Part shown: one piece after another, positions 8,301 through 17,634 of the stretch | Position numbering within the stretch: position 1 is the stretch's first letter | How the letters are laid out: every line of letters starts with the position of its first letter | DNA from: Pycnococcus provasolii | Lineage: Eukaryota > Chlorophyta > Pseudoscourfieldiophyceae > Pseudoscourfieldiales > Pycnococcaceae | Length of the DNA stretch: 64,000 nt | Direction: 5' to 3' | NCBI GenBank assembly: GCA_938743325.2 | Contig: OW568877.1 | Span: 1 to 64,000 of the forward strand | The notes under the pieces: generated by a model | What the model saw: the letters and a program-made list of their open reading frames with translations, nothing else | What the model was told of the DNA's origin: nothing | Databases searched by the model: none | Position numbers and translations under genes: made by a program

Positions 8301-9863
8301 CCGGCAGATGGGCGGTATGGCCCGGACAGCTTGCGGCGCAGCCACGAGCCACTGACTTTGGTGGTAATGGACGAGGTGGTGTACGAGCGTGGCAATGACG
8401 AGTCTGTCGACGCGAGGAATGACATGGAGGAGGGTGGTCAAGAGTTTTCGGCAATGAATCGTCAGCGTATCAGAAAGCAATTCATAGGGTCCACGCAGAT
8501 TACCTTTGGCGGCATCTATCGTACCGGTGTGATTGATGGAGCCCTGCGCCTTGACATGCCGTTAGTTCTGTCTGGGTACAAACAATCTCGGCATCACCCA
8601 GTACTGGTCGTTCACGCGACGATCAGCCCGCTCTTGAAGTCGCCGCCGCCCGTTCCCGCGGCACGACTTTCCGGCGGCGATCAGGAGGATTTGATTGCAC
8701 ACGTGAAGGCCTGGACGGAGCGCACGAGTGCGCTCAAGCAGTGCGCCGGACGCCGTGTCGTTGCGAGCGCGCTTGACACCAATGGCAGGCATGTGCTTTT
8801 GCCTCGCTACCTTGCGCCCGTCTCGGCGCCCCCTGGATTACTGGACGACATCGAGGGTGGGCCTTCAGGCAATCGCGCCATGCTCGAGATGCTTCGCTTC
8901 GTCTCTCTGATTCCTTACGATGACGACGCGTCGATCACAGGTGGCCTGGCCGACGACATCTTCATGACAAGCTCGGAGTTTCTGAGCATTTCGAGCGGCG
9001 ATCAGGAGGAGCACACACTGCTGCTTGCGTCGATGTTCCTTAGCGTTGGTATCGACGCGATGGTGGTCATGGGCGCGAGTGTTTGGGACGCCGACTCCAA
9101 CTTCGTACTTACGTTCGGTCCAGCGGGAACGGGTGCGCTTAGCCCCGAGGGTATGCCCCGCGTCTGGAATGCAAGCCGAGGCTGGGTGAAGCCCATTCGC
9201 GATCCCCAGAGCCAGGTGACCAACGTCAGCGTTGTCTTCAACGCGTCGAATGTCTGGGCGAATATTCAGCCGACGAGTGATCTTTGGAACTTGGACATGA
9301 CTTTCACTAATTCGACCAAGTGGAGTGCACTGTTTGCCGACTCCGCGGTGCCACGCATTGCTCCCGTGCAGGCGCCAGTTGCGTACTCGCCTCTGCGCCG
9401 CGAATTTTACCTGGACATCGAGCAGCGCGTTGAGCGCGAGGTGATGGAGACGATCCGCGACGTCCGTAGGCTGAAGCCGACGTACATGAACCGCAACTGT
9501 TCGCTAGTTCTGAAAAAGCTCGCAATGGAGCTCGAGCAAAACCACGCGCTCGTCGGCTTAAGGGAGAGGGATATGAAGCCACTCGAGGAGGTGCACGCCG
9601 CAGCGCTGTCTAAGTTCCAGAGAAGTGGTGTGCAGATGAGCAGCGTGCAGATCTGCAAGCCTTTCGTGAAAATGGAGTCTATTCGAGAAGCCGTGGTGAA
9701 CACCGGAATCGCAATCGACCATGGGATGGACGTCGAGTTTTCCGTAGGCGTTCACGTGCGACCTTATCCCCACAGGTTTGTATGCGCAATCTGGGTGTAC
9801 ATTGTGGCACTCTACAGGGTGGACCAGCCACACAATTTTTCGTCGCCACCACCGCCGCAGTAG
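5355..9863 (+). CDS. CC2D2A: CC2D2A-like ciliary transition-zone protein
   Basis: The protein is about 1,502 residues from ATG 5355; an upstream in-frame ATG at 5160 sits in a repeated leader. CC2D2A is a scaffold of the MKS module at the ciliary transition zone, needed to gate the cilium. The N-terminal 110 residues are low complexity, followed by charged coiled-coil-rich sequence (about 250-520). A C2 domain starts near residue 915 (LSILVSINKALFLP, then TRIAHGNEPMWNEQIEIPF). The C-terminus has the family's inactive transglutaminase-like region: FVSLIPYDDD, GDQEEHTLLLASMFLSVG, ANIQPTSDLWNLD, and the final block EFSVGVHVRPYPHRFVCAIW. Human CC2D2A is slightly longer, so this copy looks complete. 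No intron was needed. Its presence implies a flagellated stage. Confidence 0.85.
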   Translation: MDATFNAASNSVPAMQTRGPNNNNNVMVAQPALPPLPPTQTQTQTQQLGPADQTHTQGDAAASPPKPTEEGSDANANNLLDQTCTNVALAVPGPFEGLCDLCVGDACCYDHRNWRTRAEVRIGRVDVFAQSAVLARRVYRLTSRPDTAPAAPLDGGIVAPRPAVPSWRLRAFERRLLSKDAQTAGVDAAGDSVLPPQWFESRDGIAAAVALSDPVIPGGARRPNHRVDPNASYFQTEPASPDDAFAADGTRRTYSLEVNVARVEFHLHADMSEEDFHAQALLRMYRDVLRRERAGLIDFHQRRVAALLTNLEAALSAASRLRRPGSERRFAELVRRRLAQVEREVVSAIELRDAAIREHVNGIAALQRHYAAVQSARQRQGYQATGIYLEMQRAPPRDTASRDADARLEERIAVVEEQVALYDADTTKVETFVADEARLKSALADATNDEAEVLRRTLASHQPPTFASFDAVAAVSRAKQPMARRWAATDPSSATTTRLPVDPHANGIAVVGDAPMGSAVPAAETRRRAALARRRYSARLIVDGAYRGLATEARSLEASGFAVDFGCTFSLRVEQWPTDLRLRIVERGLALETAVAEIQLRIPGEDGDDNRMLADPSPVTYDFIQAHGSRISQPWLQTDMNTAAIPHGAAFCRLSWIADEDGDDGSSVATHGSAANARTGDPEKAPSLAPPRVGVTPSGGRPASQRSATAAQLKRWLRDYPLDMANPRDVELARLLREYDGSPPPTSMGRDVHRLNTISGATLGEPKSRRALLIRRRWERFLRGAGDRIGLLEQAVPAGERDIDAFLAEAEASDNLMQLNTELDGVDAYSGEVLGQRRSLRDAMRSRIRRAIHDPRSAASVRSNKIVSFEDVVKDVQLPAITLDLQFLLDLLAPKRKLRPKRVTKRAQATHPDKLSILVSINKALFLPHRIQADESLPSPSPSNGRVLSTFVEITFQGKTRRTRIAHGNEPMWNEQIEIPFQPADGRYGPDSLRRSHEPLTLVVMDEVVYERGNDESVDARNDMEEGGQEFSAMNRQRIRKQFIGSTQITFGGIYRTGVIDGALRLDMPLVLSGYKQSRHHPVLVVHATISPLLKSPPPVPAARLSGGDQEDLIAHVKAWTERTSALKQCAGRRVVASALDTNGRHVLLPRYLAPVSAPPGLLDDIEGGPSGNRAMLEMLRFVSLIPYDDDASITGGLADDIFMTSSEFLSISSGDQEEHTLLLASMFLSVGIDAMVVMGASVWDADSNFVLTFGPAGTGALSPEGMPRVWNASRGWVKPIRDPQSQVTNVSVVFNASNVWANIQPTSDLWNLDMTFTNSTKWSALFADSAVPRIAPVQAPVAYSPLRREFYLDIEQRVEREVMETIRDVRRLKPTYMNRNCSLVLKKLAMELEQNHALVGLRERDMKPLEEVHAAALSKFQRSGVQMSSVQICKPFVKMESIREAVVNTGIAIDHGMDVEFSVGVHVRPYPHRFVCAIWVYIVALYRVDQPHNFSSPPPPQ

Positions 9864-9977
9864 CGTTTTGATGAAAAGAAACGAAAGAAGAAACGAAAGA
9901 AAGAGAGAGAAAAAAAAGAGTAATACGAAATACGAAAAACATTCTCACAAATACATCTGCCATGCTATGTTACTGTC

Positions 9978-11321
9978 TCACCGCGTCGCCTCCACCTCGC
10001 CGCTTAGCGCCGCAAGAACCGCCGAGCGTCGCGGCGAGTCTGCGAAAACCGCTCGAACCACTGCCAGCACCTCTGCGACATCGAACATTGCGCGCCATTC
10101 TCCGGAAGCCCAGATGCTCGGGATTTCCGCGAGAGGCGTGCCGTCGAGCATACGTAGAGCAGCACAAAGACGGCGATGCTCAAGCCCGAGACTTGCGACG
10201 GGGGGATATGCCTCCACGAGCGGGGTGAGACTGCGCGGAAGGAAGGTGCACTCTTCCTCCGTAAAGCCAACTGCGCCGATGATCTGCCTCGTTAACAAGC
10301 CGGCAACCATGTCGTGCATCGCTGCCACGCCCGCCGGAACGTACGACGGCGGCAATACGCCGGAAAGCACGTCCTTGTATCGCTGCAGCTCCAAGAGAAC
10401 GTCTTCAACCATTTTCGAGCAGGCATCCTCATCCGGCTTGTGCAGCACGCTATTGAAGTCTGCAGTCGAGTGCACTGTGCTGCGAAGCGTCTTGCTTGCG
10501 AAATCTCGAAGGCGCGCCATTGCCGCGTCGCCATCGGCGCGAAGCAGCGAAGCGGCCGTCCGAAGAAGGGATCGGGCTCCTCCGGCGAGATGCTGGCGAA
10601 TGCACAGCGAATCGCACGTTGCCGCTAGGTGCGCGCACCCTGCGGCGTAAGTTGCCACGGCTTCGTCACCAGGTTGTAGGCCCGCGGCGTCAAGGACGGC
10701 GCGCCACAACGCACACGCCGTTGACAGCGCGTAGGCGGCGTGGTTGCTTGTGGAAGGTGTGCGCCAAGCGTCTCGAAGCCAAGTCGGTGGAGGGTCGTCG
10801 TTGTGTACGAGGTATTTCTCTCCCCCGTCCTCCTTCTCCTTGTCGTCGCGGCCGCCGTCACCAAATACCCTTGCTATTGTTATAGAGCCTAATGCAACCC
10901 TATGCCATCCCAAACCAGCGGGTGGCACTGGCTCGCCAGGTACGAGCTGAGTGGGAATGGGTGATGTGATGTCACCGCCACGTGGCGTAGAAGGTAAGTG
11001 CACGGAACGAAGCAGCTGCGCCGCAGGTGTACGCGAAAGCATCCTGTGCGCCCAGTCTCTTGCCGCCCGTTCGCGGGGTGCCCAGAGGTTTCTGATCCTG
11101 GTCTCAGCGCAAGCGTGCTCGTTAATCAGCTCCTCAAGCTGTGGTGCCGGACCTGCGTGCCTGGACGACGACGCGCGAAGCGCACGAGCGGCGTGCGCGA
11201 ACGTCGACGACGACGGCGACGCGAGCGCGAGGCGTAGCGTCGCAAGCAGGCTATCGTCGGCGTGCGTGCGAAGCGCGTCGGCGCTTGCGCGCAGGTCGTG
11301 CGGCTGGAGAGGGAGCGGCAT
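9978..11321 (-). CDS. ZW10-like (Dsl1/NRZ tether) protein, short form
   Basis: The 447-residue protein is alpha-helical and alanine-rich, beginning at ATG 11321. The C-terminal 150 residues match the end of the ZW10 family: a segment MVEDVLLELQRYKDVLSGVL, then PSIWASGEWRAMF and the terminal EVLAVVRAVFADSPRRSAVL, which aligns with the family's IRALFQNTxRRAA signature. ZW10 tethers Golgi-derived vesicles at the ER (NRZ/Dsl1 complex) and serves at kinetochores in animals. Usual length is about 750-800 residues, so roughly the N-terminal 300 residues are absent or too diverged to see. The gene is head-to-head with the next one across 195 bp and ends 115 bp after CC2D2A ends. Confidence 0.55.
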   Translation of the reverse strand: MPLPLQPHDLRASADALRTHADDSLLATLRLALASPSSSTFAHAARALRASSSRHAGPAPQLEELINEHACAETRIRNLWAPRERAARDWAHRMLSRTPAAQLLRSVHLPSTPRGGDITSPIPTQLVPGEPVPPAGLGWHRVALGSITIARVFGDGGRDDKEKEDGGEKYLVHNDDPPPTWLRDAWRTPSTSNHAAYALSTACALWRAVLDAAGLQPGDEAVATYAAGCAHLAATCDSLCIRQHLAGGARSLLRTAASLLRADGDAAMARLRDFASKTLRSTVHSTADFNSVLHKPDEDACSKMVEDVLLELQRYKDVLSGVLPPSYVPAGVAAMHDMVAGLLTRQIIGAVGFTEEECTFLPRSLTPLVEAYPPVASLGLEHRRLCAALRMLDGTPLAEIPSIWASGEWRAMFDVAEVLAVVRAVFADSPRRSAVLAALSGEVEATR

Positions 11322-11384
11322 GAAGAGTGAAGAGAAGGGTGCGACGACTGAGGAAGAAAGTCCAAAGGAAGAGCCCCTAACCCT

Positions 11385-11413
11385 AACCCCGAACTAGAAT
11401 GAAGTTCGGGGTT
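11385..11413. promoter_or_regulatory. Perfect 11-bp hairpin beside a telomere-like motif
   Basis: Arms AACCCCGAACT (11385-11395) and AGTTCGGGGTT (11403-11413) flank a 7-nt loop. Immediately to the left is cccctaaccctaacccc, a telomere-like motif. It sits in the short divergent interval between the ZW10-like and EF-hand genes. Confidence 0.55.
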
Positions 11414-11516
11414 CCAACCAGTCTCCATAGTGTTCTCATCACTGTCCCCCCTGAGGATCCCGAAAGCTTAGAACTAATAAGGAGGCTCAAGCAAACCACC
11501 CCGGGCGCATTGCATC

Positions 11517-13289
11517 ATGTCCGCGCACTTCTCGTCTAGCACTAGCACTAGGGCAAACGCGCGCGCCTTGCACGAACTCGCATCAATAGACGACGAAGTT
11601 TCCGCTGTGCACACGTTCGTTGATGCGTTCAGGACCATGGCCGCGGCCACCGCACCGGAGTGGGACGCAGTCGCGTGGGAGGCCGGGGCGTACGAGCAGA
11701 TGGAGGCTGCCGCGTTAGACGCGGAGGCGAGAAGCCTGCTCGTTAGCGAAGAAGGAAGCGCGGAGGTTGCAAAAACGCTCAAACTGGACGCCAAGCGACG
11801 TGTGTTCAGCGTGTTGCAGGCTGGCCTTGCAGAGGTACTCGAAAGCGCGGGACTGCACGACGCGTCCGTCATGACACGCGCTCTGCAAGCGGTGAATCAG
11901 TCGCTATTTGACCAGTACGACGGCCTGCTGGACGACCATCATGCTTTGCGCGCAAACACTACAACGGATGCGGATGCGCCACCAAAGCCACAAAAGCAGC
12001 CGTTACCGCACAGAACAGAGGCTGCGAAGTCGTTGTCGACGACGACGACGACGACTACGACGAAAACAGCGACGACGAAAGCAAAGACGGCCGCCGAAAC
12101 GACGAGGAAGCTGAGAAGTGTTGTGGTTGAGCAACCACGTTTGCACCGGATCCCGCCCACCTCACTTGGCAGCCGGTATATGCGAGACGACCTCGACGAC
12201 CTTGACGACGACGACTTCGGCGACGACGACGAGCACCGTCCCTACCGCAGGAAGCCGCAAGGAAGCAATAAGGTCAAGGGCAGTGTCGCCGGCAGAGGTG
12301 AGTCGCTGCCCGCGGGAGAGCCTCGCGACCTCACGCTGCGCCAGACGCGCGAAATTATTCTCGCAGTTTGTGCTGCGAAGCTACGAGCGAATCGCCGCGC
12401 CGCGCACGCGCAAACATCGCAGGAGACGATGGCCCACTTTCTCATCACATGGTTGAACCATCGCTTCGGCCTGCGAAGCCTCGTGCGTCGCTGGGCTGTC
12501 ACGATCGTCTCAAATGTGAGGGCATACGCCGCGGCAGACTTTGCTGTTGCGTGCTTCCAGCACATGGTGCGCAACGAGGTTGACGAGGGTGTTTATCGAG
12601 ACCTGCGCCGACTCCATCGCCAGCTCGTGTCAACGTTTGCGATTATCCTGCGCAGACTTGGCGAAAGTGCGCGAAACAGCCATAACAGCGACGAGGATAG
12701 CCTACTAGACGACCTAAGAGGTGGTCGCTCGACACTTGCTGATGACGCAAGCTTGGTCAGTGCAAGACGTCAAATTCGTCTGAACGAGTGCGAAGAGGTG
12801 CTTCGCTCGCTGCTCGACGAGGCGGATGCAAATCGCGTCAGCGCTGCACTTGCGACGCGCATGAAAACTTCACAGGTGGCTCGCATTCCATTCGAGCAAT
12901 TCGTGCAGGCGACGCTTTCCGACTTCCTCACAAGGCGACGCCAATATCTTGCTCCCGTTTCTGAGGCATTTCGCCGTGTTGATTCGACGGGACGAGGCAT
13001 GATTGACGAAGCTGGTTTTCGTGCATTCCTTTCGATCATGCACGCGGACTATGGTGTTGACCTCACCGCGGATGCGACGGACAGCAACACGAAAAGCGGT
13101 GACAGTGGTGGGAATGGCGGTGACGAGGCCGACGACAACAATGGCAACAATGCTGCATTGAGCTCATCGTCATCAAACAAGGCACGAGCGATTGAGAAGC
13201 TTTTGATGGTTGTTGACCCACACAGCTCGGGATGTGTCACATTCAGCCAGAGTGCAAGCCTATTCCTTGCTCCGCATGGACAAAATTAA
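11517..13289 (+). CDS. Unrecognised protein with C-terminal EF-hand-like segment
   Basis: I do not recognise the family. The 590-residue protein starts at ATG 11517. The N-terminal 150 residues are helical and acidic; residues of about 150-200 are a threonine/lysine tract from ACG repeats; about 220-240 is an aspartate-rich cluster. Residues of about 260-480 are a helical, arginine-rich core containing two tryptophan-bearing segments (MAHFLITWLNHRFGLRSLV). Near residue 490, EAFRRVDSTGRGMIDEAGFRAF fits an EF-hand loop (D-S-T-G-R-G-M-I-D-E-A-G), with a weaker second one (VDPHSSGCVTFSQS) near the end. A flagellar or cytoskeletal role is only a guess from the neighbouring CC2D2A. Confidence 0.75.
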   Translation: MSAHFSSSTSTRANARALHELASIDDEVSAVHTFVDAFRTMAAATAPEWDAVAWEAGAYEQMEAAALDAEARSLLVSEEGSAEVAKTLKLDAKRRVFSVLQAGLAEVLESAGLHDASVMTRALQAVNQSLFDQYDGLLDDHHALRANTTTDADAPPKPQKQPLPHRTEAAKSLSTTTTTTTTKTATTKAKTAAETTRKLRSVVVEQPRLHRIPPTSLGSRYMRDDLDDLDDDDFGDDDEHRPYRRKPQGSNKVKGSVAGRGESLPAGEPRDLTLRQTREIILAVCAAKLRANRRAAHAQTSQETMAHFLITWLNHRFGLRSLVRRWAVTIVSNVRAYAAADFAVACFQHMVRNEVDEGVYRDLRRLHRQLVSTFAIILRRLGESARNSHNSDEDSLLDDLRGGRSTLADDASLVSARRQIRLNECEEVLRSLLDEADANRVSAALATRMKTSQVARIPFEQFVQATLSDFLTRRRQYLAPVSEAFRRVDSTGRGMIDEAGFRAFLSIMHADYGVDLTADATDSNTKSGDSGGNGGDEADDNNGNNAALSSSSSNKARAIEKLLMVVDPHSSGCVTFSQSASLFLAPHGQN

Positions 13290-13621
13290 AACAACGCGTG
13301 TTTGTGTGTGTGTGTGTGTGATCGTCCGTGCGTATGTGCGTGCACGCGCGTGTGAGTTTGCGTGATTTTACAAGGTGTCTTTTTCTATCATCTTCACTTT
13401 ACACAGAACCCGGAAATACAAAAACCCACTCCCACTACCAACTACCACCTTCCAAAATAAAAGGAAATAAAGTGGCACCACCCACACCCAAACGCAAACG
13501 CAAACGCACGCACACATATATTTTATTTATGTATATTCATATATATACGGACCAAAACAAAAAAGAGAGAAACGAACGGATCTCAACTTTTCATAGCAGA
13601 GCAGAGCAAATATGTATCATT
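13290..13621. other. 3' intergenic interval with TG microsatellite
   Basis: This lies between two convergent genes. A (TG)n run occupies about 13300-13320, followed by AT-rich sequence with caaacgcaaacgcaaacg-type repeats. Nothing codes here; it probably holds both 3' UTRs. Confidence 0.6.
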
Positions 13622-16600
13622 CTATGCCGTGGCGACTTCTGCAGTCGGCTCCGGTGTTTCAGACTCGGCAGATGCGGAATCGTCAATTGAAACGAGCAAA
13701 TCTCCTGTCTTCACGCTGTCGCCAGCCACGACGCCAACGTGCTTCACTTTTCCGTCGCACGACGCACGAACGCTCGTCTCCATTTTCATCGCTGAGCACA
13801 CGACAAGCTCCTCTCCAGCCTTCACCATCTGCCCAGCCTTGACGCTCACCTTGATCACGTCACCGCTCAATGGCGCTCCTACCTCGCCAATCTCATTCGG
13901 ATCAGCCTTCTCCCTCGTCATGGATGCCCCAGACTCGCTTTCATTCTTGTCGACAGTCTTGTCAACGATGCGAACAACACGCGGCAAGCCGTTCAGCTCG
14001 AAGAAAACCTCCCTTTCGTTTCCCGGTAGAAGCTCGCCAAGAGCCTTGAATTTGATGTACGCAATGCGCCCCTTGTTCATCACAACGCTGATTTCCTCGT
14101 CCTGCTCCATGGGAGTCACAAACGCGCGAGTCGGGATCCTCGAGCAGTCGCCGTACCTGTCACGCCAGCGGCAGTACTCCTCGAAAACATCCGGGTACAT
14201 TGCTGCAGAGAGTACGTCCCTTTCCCTAATGCTTATGCCAGTTGGATCGGCCAGCCTTCCCCACTTATCTGTCAACTTGATGCGCAGCGCGTCGAGGTCC
14301 ATGGGTGCCATCGACGCTCCCGGGCGTCCTGACACCGTCTCCTTGTCCTTGCCGAGAACACGCGAGCGTAGCGGCTCGGGAAATCCACCGGGAGGCTGGC
14401 CAAGATAACCTTGCATGTAGTCCACGACGCTTGACGGAAAGCTTAGCTGCTCCGCTTGATCCACCACCTCCTCCTCCGTAAGACCGCTGCTCACGATAAA
14501 CTGCGCGAGGTCACCAACAACCTTGGAGCTTGGCGTCACCTTCGGAATATTTCCCAGCAGGCGATTTGCCGTCGCGTAGGCAACCTTGACGTCGTCCCAA
14601 GCCTCGGCGAGACCAAGGCTTGTCGCCTGGAACTTCAAGTTGGTGTACTGACCACCGGGCATCTCGTGCAGGTACACGTCAGACGAGCCAGCGCGCAGGT
14701 TGCACTCAAAGCCGCTGTAGACGCGGCGAACCTGCTCCCAGTACAGGCTCAGTGGCCAGACGTCCTCGAGATTCATGCCGCACCTCTCCGGCCCGAGGCC
14801 CGCGATGAGGGCACCCAGAGATGGCTGTGACGTCATGCCGGACATCGAGTCCACGCCACCATCTACGACGTCCGCGCCGGCATCGGCACACGCAAGCATA
14901 GACGCGACGCCCAGGCCGGTGGTATCGTGCGTGTGCACGTGAATCGGAACGTCAGGAAACTCGGCGCGCAGTGCTCCGATGAGCATCTTCGAGCTCTCCG
15001 GCGTCAGCAGACCAGCCATGTCCTTCACCGCAAGCATGTGAGCGCCGCTGTCGACGAGCACGTGACCGAGCTTCATGTAGTAGTCGAGCGTGAACTTGCC
15101 GCCGTTCTTTGTGTCCCTTACCACGTCGCCCGTGTAGCAGATCGTTCCCTCCGCGACGCCGCCAGCCTCGACCACAGCCTGCACGCCAAACACGAGGTTC
15201 TCCTCGTAGTTGAGCGAGTCGAATACGCGGAAGATGTCAACGCCCGCGGCCACCGCCTCCTTGACGAATCCCTTCACGACGTTGTCCGGATATGCGCTGT
15301 ATCCCACCCCGTTCGCGCCGCGAAGAAGCATCTGGAACGGGATGTTTGGGATCTCCGCGCGAAGCCTCTCGAGCCTCCTCCACGGGCACTCGTGCAGGAA
15401 CCGGTACGCAACGTCGAACGTCGCGCCTCCCCAGCACTCGAGAGAGAGCAGCTGCGACATGTTGCGAGCGGTGGCTGGCGCCGCGGCCATCATGTCGGAG
15501 GTGCGCATACGCGTGGCAAGCAGGCTCTGGTGCGCATCGCGCATCGTCGTGTCGGTAAGAAGCGTCCGCCCGTTGCGTCCCTCCTCGCGCACCGCGGCGG
15601 CAAATCCTGCGGGGCCCTTGTCGAGAAGCACCTTGCGCCACCCGTCGGGTGGCGGCTTGTCGAGGCCGGGCACATTCGGCGGCGCTGGCATACCATTCTC
15701 GCCACCTTCGATGCGTGGAGGCGGGCCACCACTCCATCCCTTGTGATTTGGGCCGTTCACGATGAATTCCGCGAGCATGTTCATCACCTTCGTGTTGCGA
15801 TCTGCTCGGTACGGCAGGTCGAAGAGAACCGAGCCGTTGTTGTCGATGAACGTCGTCTTCGCGTCGCCGCTGAGAAAGATGGGGTGGTCGAGAACATTCT
15901 GCAGAAACGGCAGGTTCGTCTTGATACCTCGGATGCGGAACTCCGCGAGCGATCGGCGCATCTTCACGCAGGCCTGCTCGAAGTCGCTGCCTCGCACGGT
16001 GAGCTTGACGAGAAGGCTGTCGTAGTACGGCGTAATCTCGCTGCCAACGTCCAGCCCTCCGTCGAGGCGCACGCCGTAGCCTCCTGGCGTGCGGTACACA
16101 TCCAACTTTCCGCTGTCTGGTCGGAACCCTTCCACCGGATCCTCCGCCGTCACACGGCACTGCATCGCAAAGCCGGAGCACGACACATCGTCCTGCGAGT
16201 GGATGCCAAGGTCCGCGAGGCTTGCGCCTCCCGCGATTTTAATTTGCGACTGCACGAGGTCGATGCCTGTCACCTCCTCCGTGACGGTGTGCTCGACCTG
16301 AATTCGTGGGTTGATCTCAATGAAGTAGTGGCTTCCATCCGCGCCTACGAGGAACTCGACGGTTCCCGCGTTCTTGTAGTTGACGTGCTTTGCGAGCGTG
16401 ATGGCGTCATCGAAGATCGCCTGCCGTACCTTGTCGTCTAGCTCGTGCGCGGGAGCCATCTCCACGACTTTCTGGTGCCGACGCTGAACGGAGCAGTCAC
16501 GCTCGAAGAGGTGCACGACGTTGCCGTACCCATCCGCGAGAATCTGCACCTCAATGTGCCTCGGATCCTCGACGAACTTCTCGATGAAGATGCGTCCGTC

Positions 16601-17634
16601 GCCAAACGCAGCCTCAGCCTCTGAGGCACACCGCACGAACGCCTCCTCTACCTCATCCATGCTGCGCACGACGCGCATGCCACGTCCACCTCCTCCCATT
16701 GCTGCCTTCATGATGACGGGCAGGCCGTACGTCTTGCAGAAATCTTTCGCCTCGTCGGCAGACGAGAGCGGTTCGTCGGTGCCTGGCACGGTGGCGACGT
16801 TGCACTCCTTGGCGATGCGCCGCGCGGTGGTTTTGTCGCCCAGGCTCGCGAGCACGTTGGCACTCGGGCCGATGAAGGTAATCCCTACCTCCTCGCACCT
16901 TTGCGCAAAGTCTGCACGTTCGCTTAGAAATCCGTATCCTGGGTGAATGGCGTCGACGCCGTGCTTTTTGGCCAACTCCACGAGTCCCTCGACGTCAAGG
17001 TAGCATGCCACCGGCCGTCCTGGAACGTCGTTGAGCTGGTAGCTTTCGTCCGCCTTGTATCGGTGTGGCATGTTGCGGTCGTGGATGGAGTACCCCGCCA
17101 CCGACAGAATGCCCAGCTCGGCCGCGGCTCGAAAGACGCGCACTGCAATCTCGCCGCGGTTCGCGCATAAGACCTGGTTTGTTTGTTTGTTTGTTTTGGA
17201 TAGGTTGGAGGAACATTTGATTTATTTTATGATGTGAGTGCGTCAAGTTTCGAGGTTTGGCAGATTTGGCGTAACTTTATCGCCAAACTGTGCATTTAAT
17301 TTTGGGTAAAACTTGGATGTATTCTCCTCGGAAAAGCCGTACTGTAACCAGTCAAAGCGCGCGTGTGCGCATACCATACATAACATACCTTTGTGATATC
17401 TCGGTGGTCCCGGTGATTGTGGCCGTTCCCGTTGCCCAAAGGAGTTGTAACACCACTGGAGCCGCCGTTTCCGTTTTCCGACGACGACGACGACGACGAC
17501 GACGACGCCCGAACGCGCCTCGGAACGGGAACCCCGCGGCCGCTACCCTTAACCCCTGGTCGCCCCCGAAGAGAGCAAGAATACAACACGGTGCCAGAAC
17601 TACTGCTCAGGGAGGTAGGGTAGGCCGCCGCCAT
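13622..17634 (-). CDS. PYC: Pyruvate carboxylase, organelle-targeted, two exons
   Basis: The model is complement(join(13622..17173,17389..17634)), about 1,265 residues. Exon 1 (82 codons from ATG 17634) is a serine- and arginine-rich presequence with a PRRVRA/SSS junction typical of organelle transit peptides. The donor is AAAG/GTATGT and the acceptor CCAG/GTC, giving a 215-nt intron in phase 0 and the expected sequence ITK-VLCANRGEIAVRVFRA. Domains follow the single-chain order: biotin carboxylase (ATP loop GGGGRGMRVV), carboxyltransferase (RDAHQSLLATRMRT), tetramerisation region, and a C-terminal biotinyl domain with AMKMET. The enzyme makes oxaloacetate from pyruvate, bicarbonate and ATP. 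Whether it enters mitochondrion or plastid cannot be settled. It is head-to-head with an LHC gene. Confidence 0.92.

Noticed and set aside
14927-16441. 504-residue open frame antisense to pyruvate carboxylase
   Set aside because: Composition rich in Arg, His and Val is typical of antisense to a GC-rich gene; the minus strand encodes a clear enzyme.
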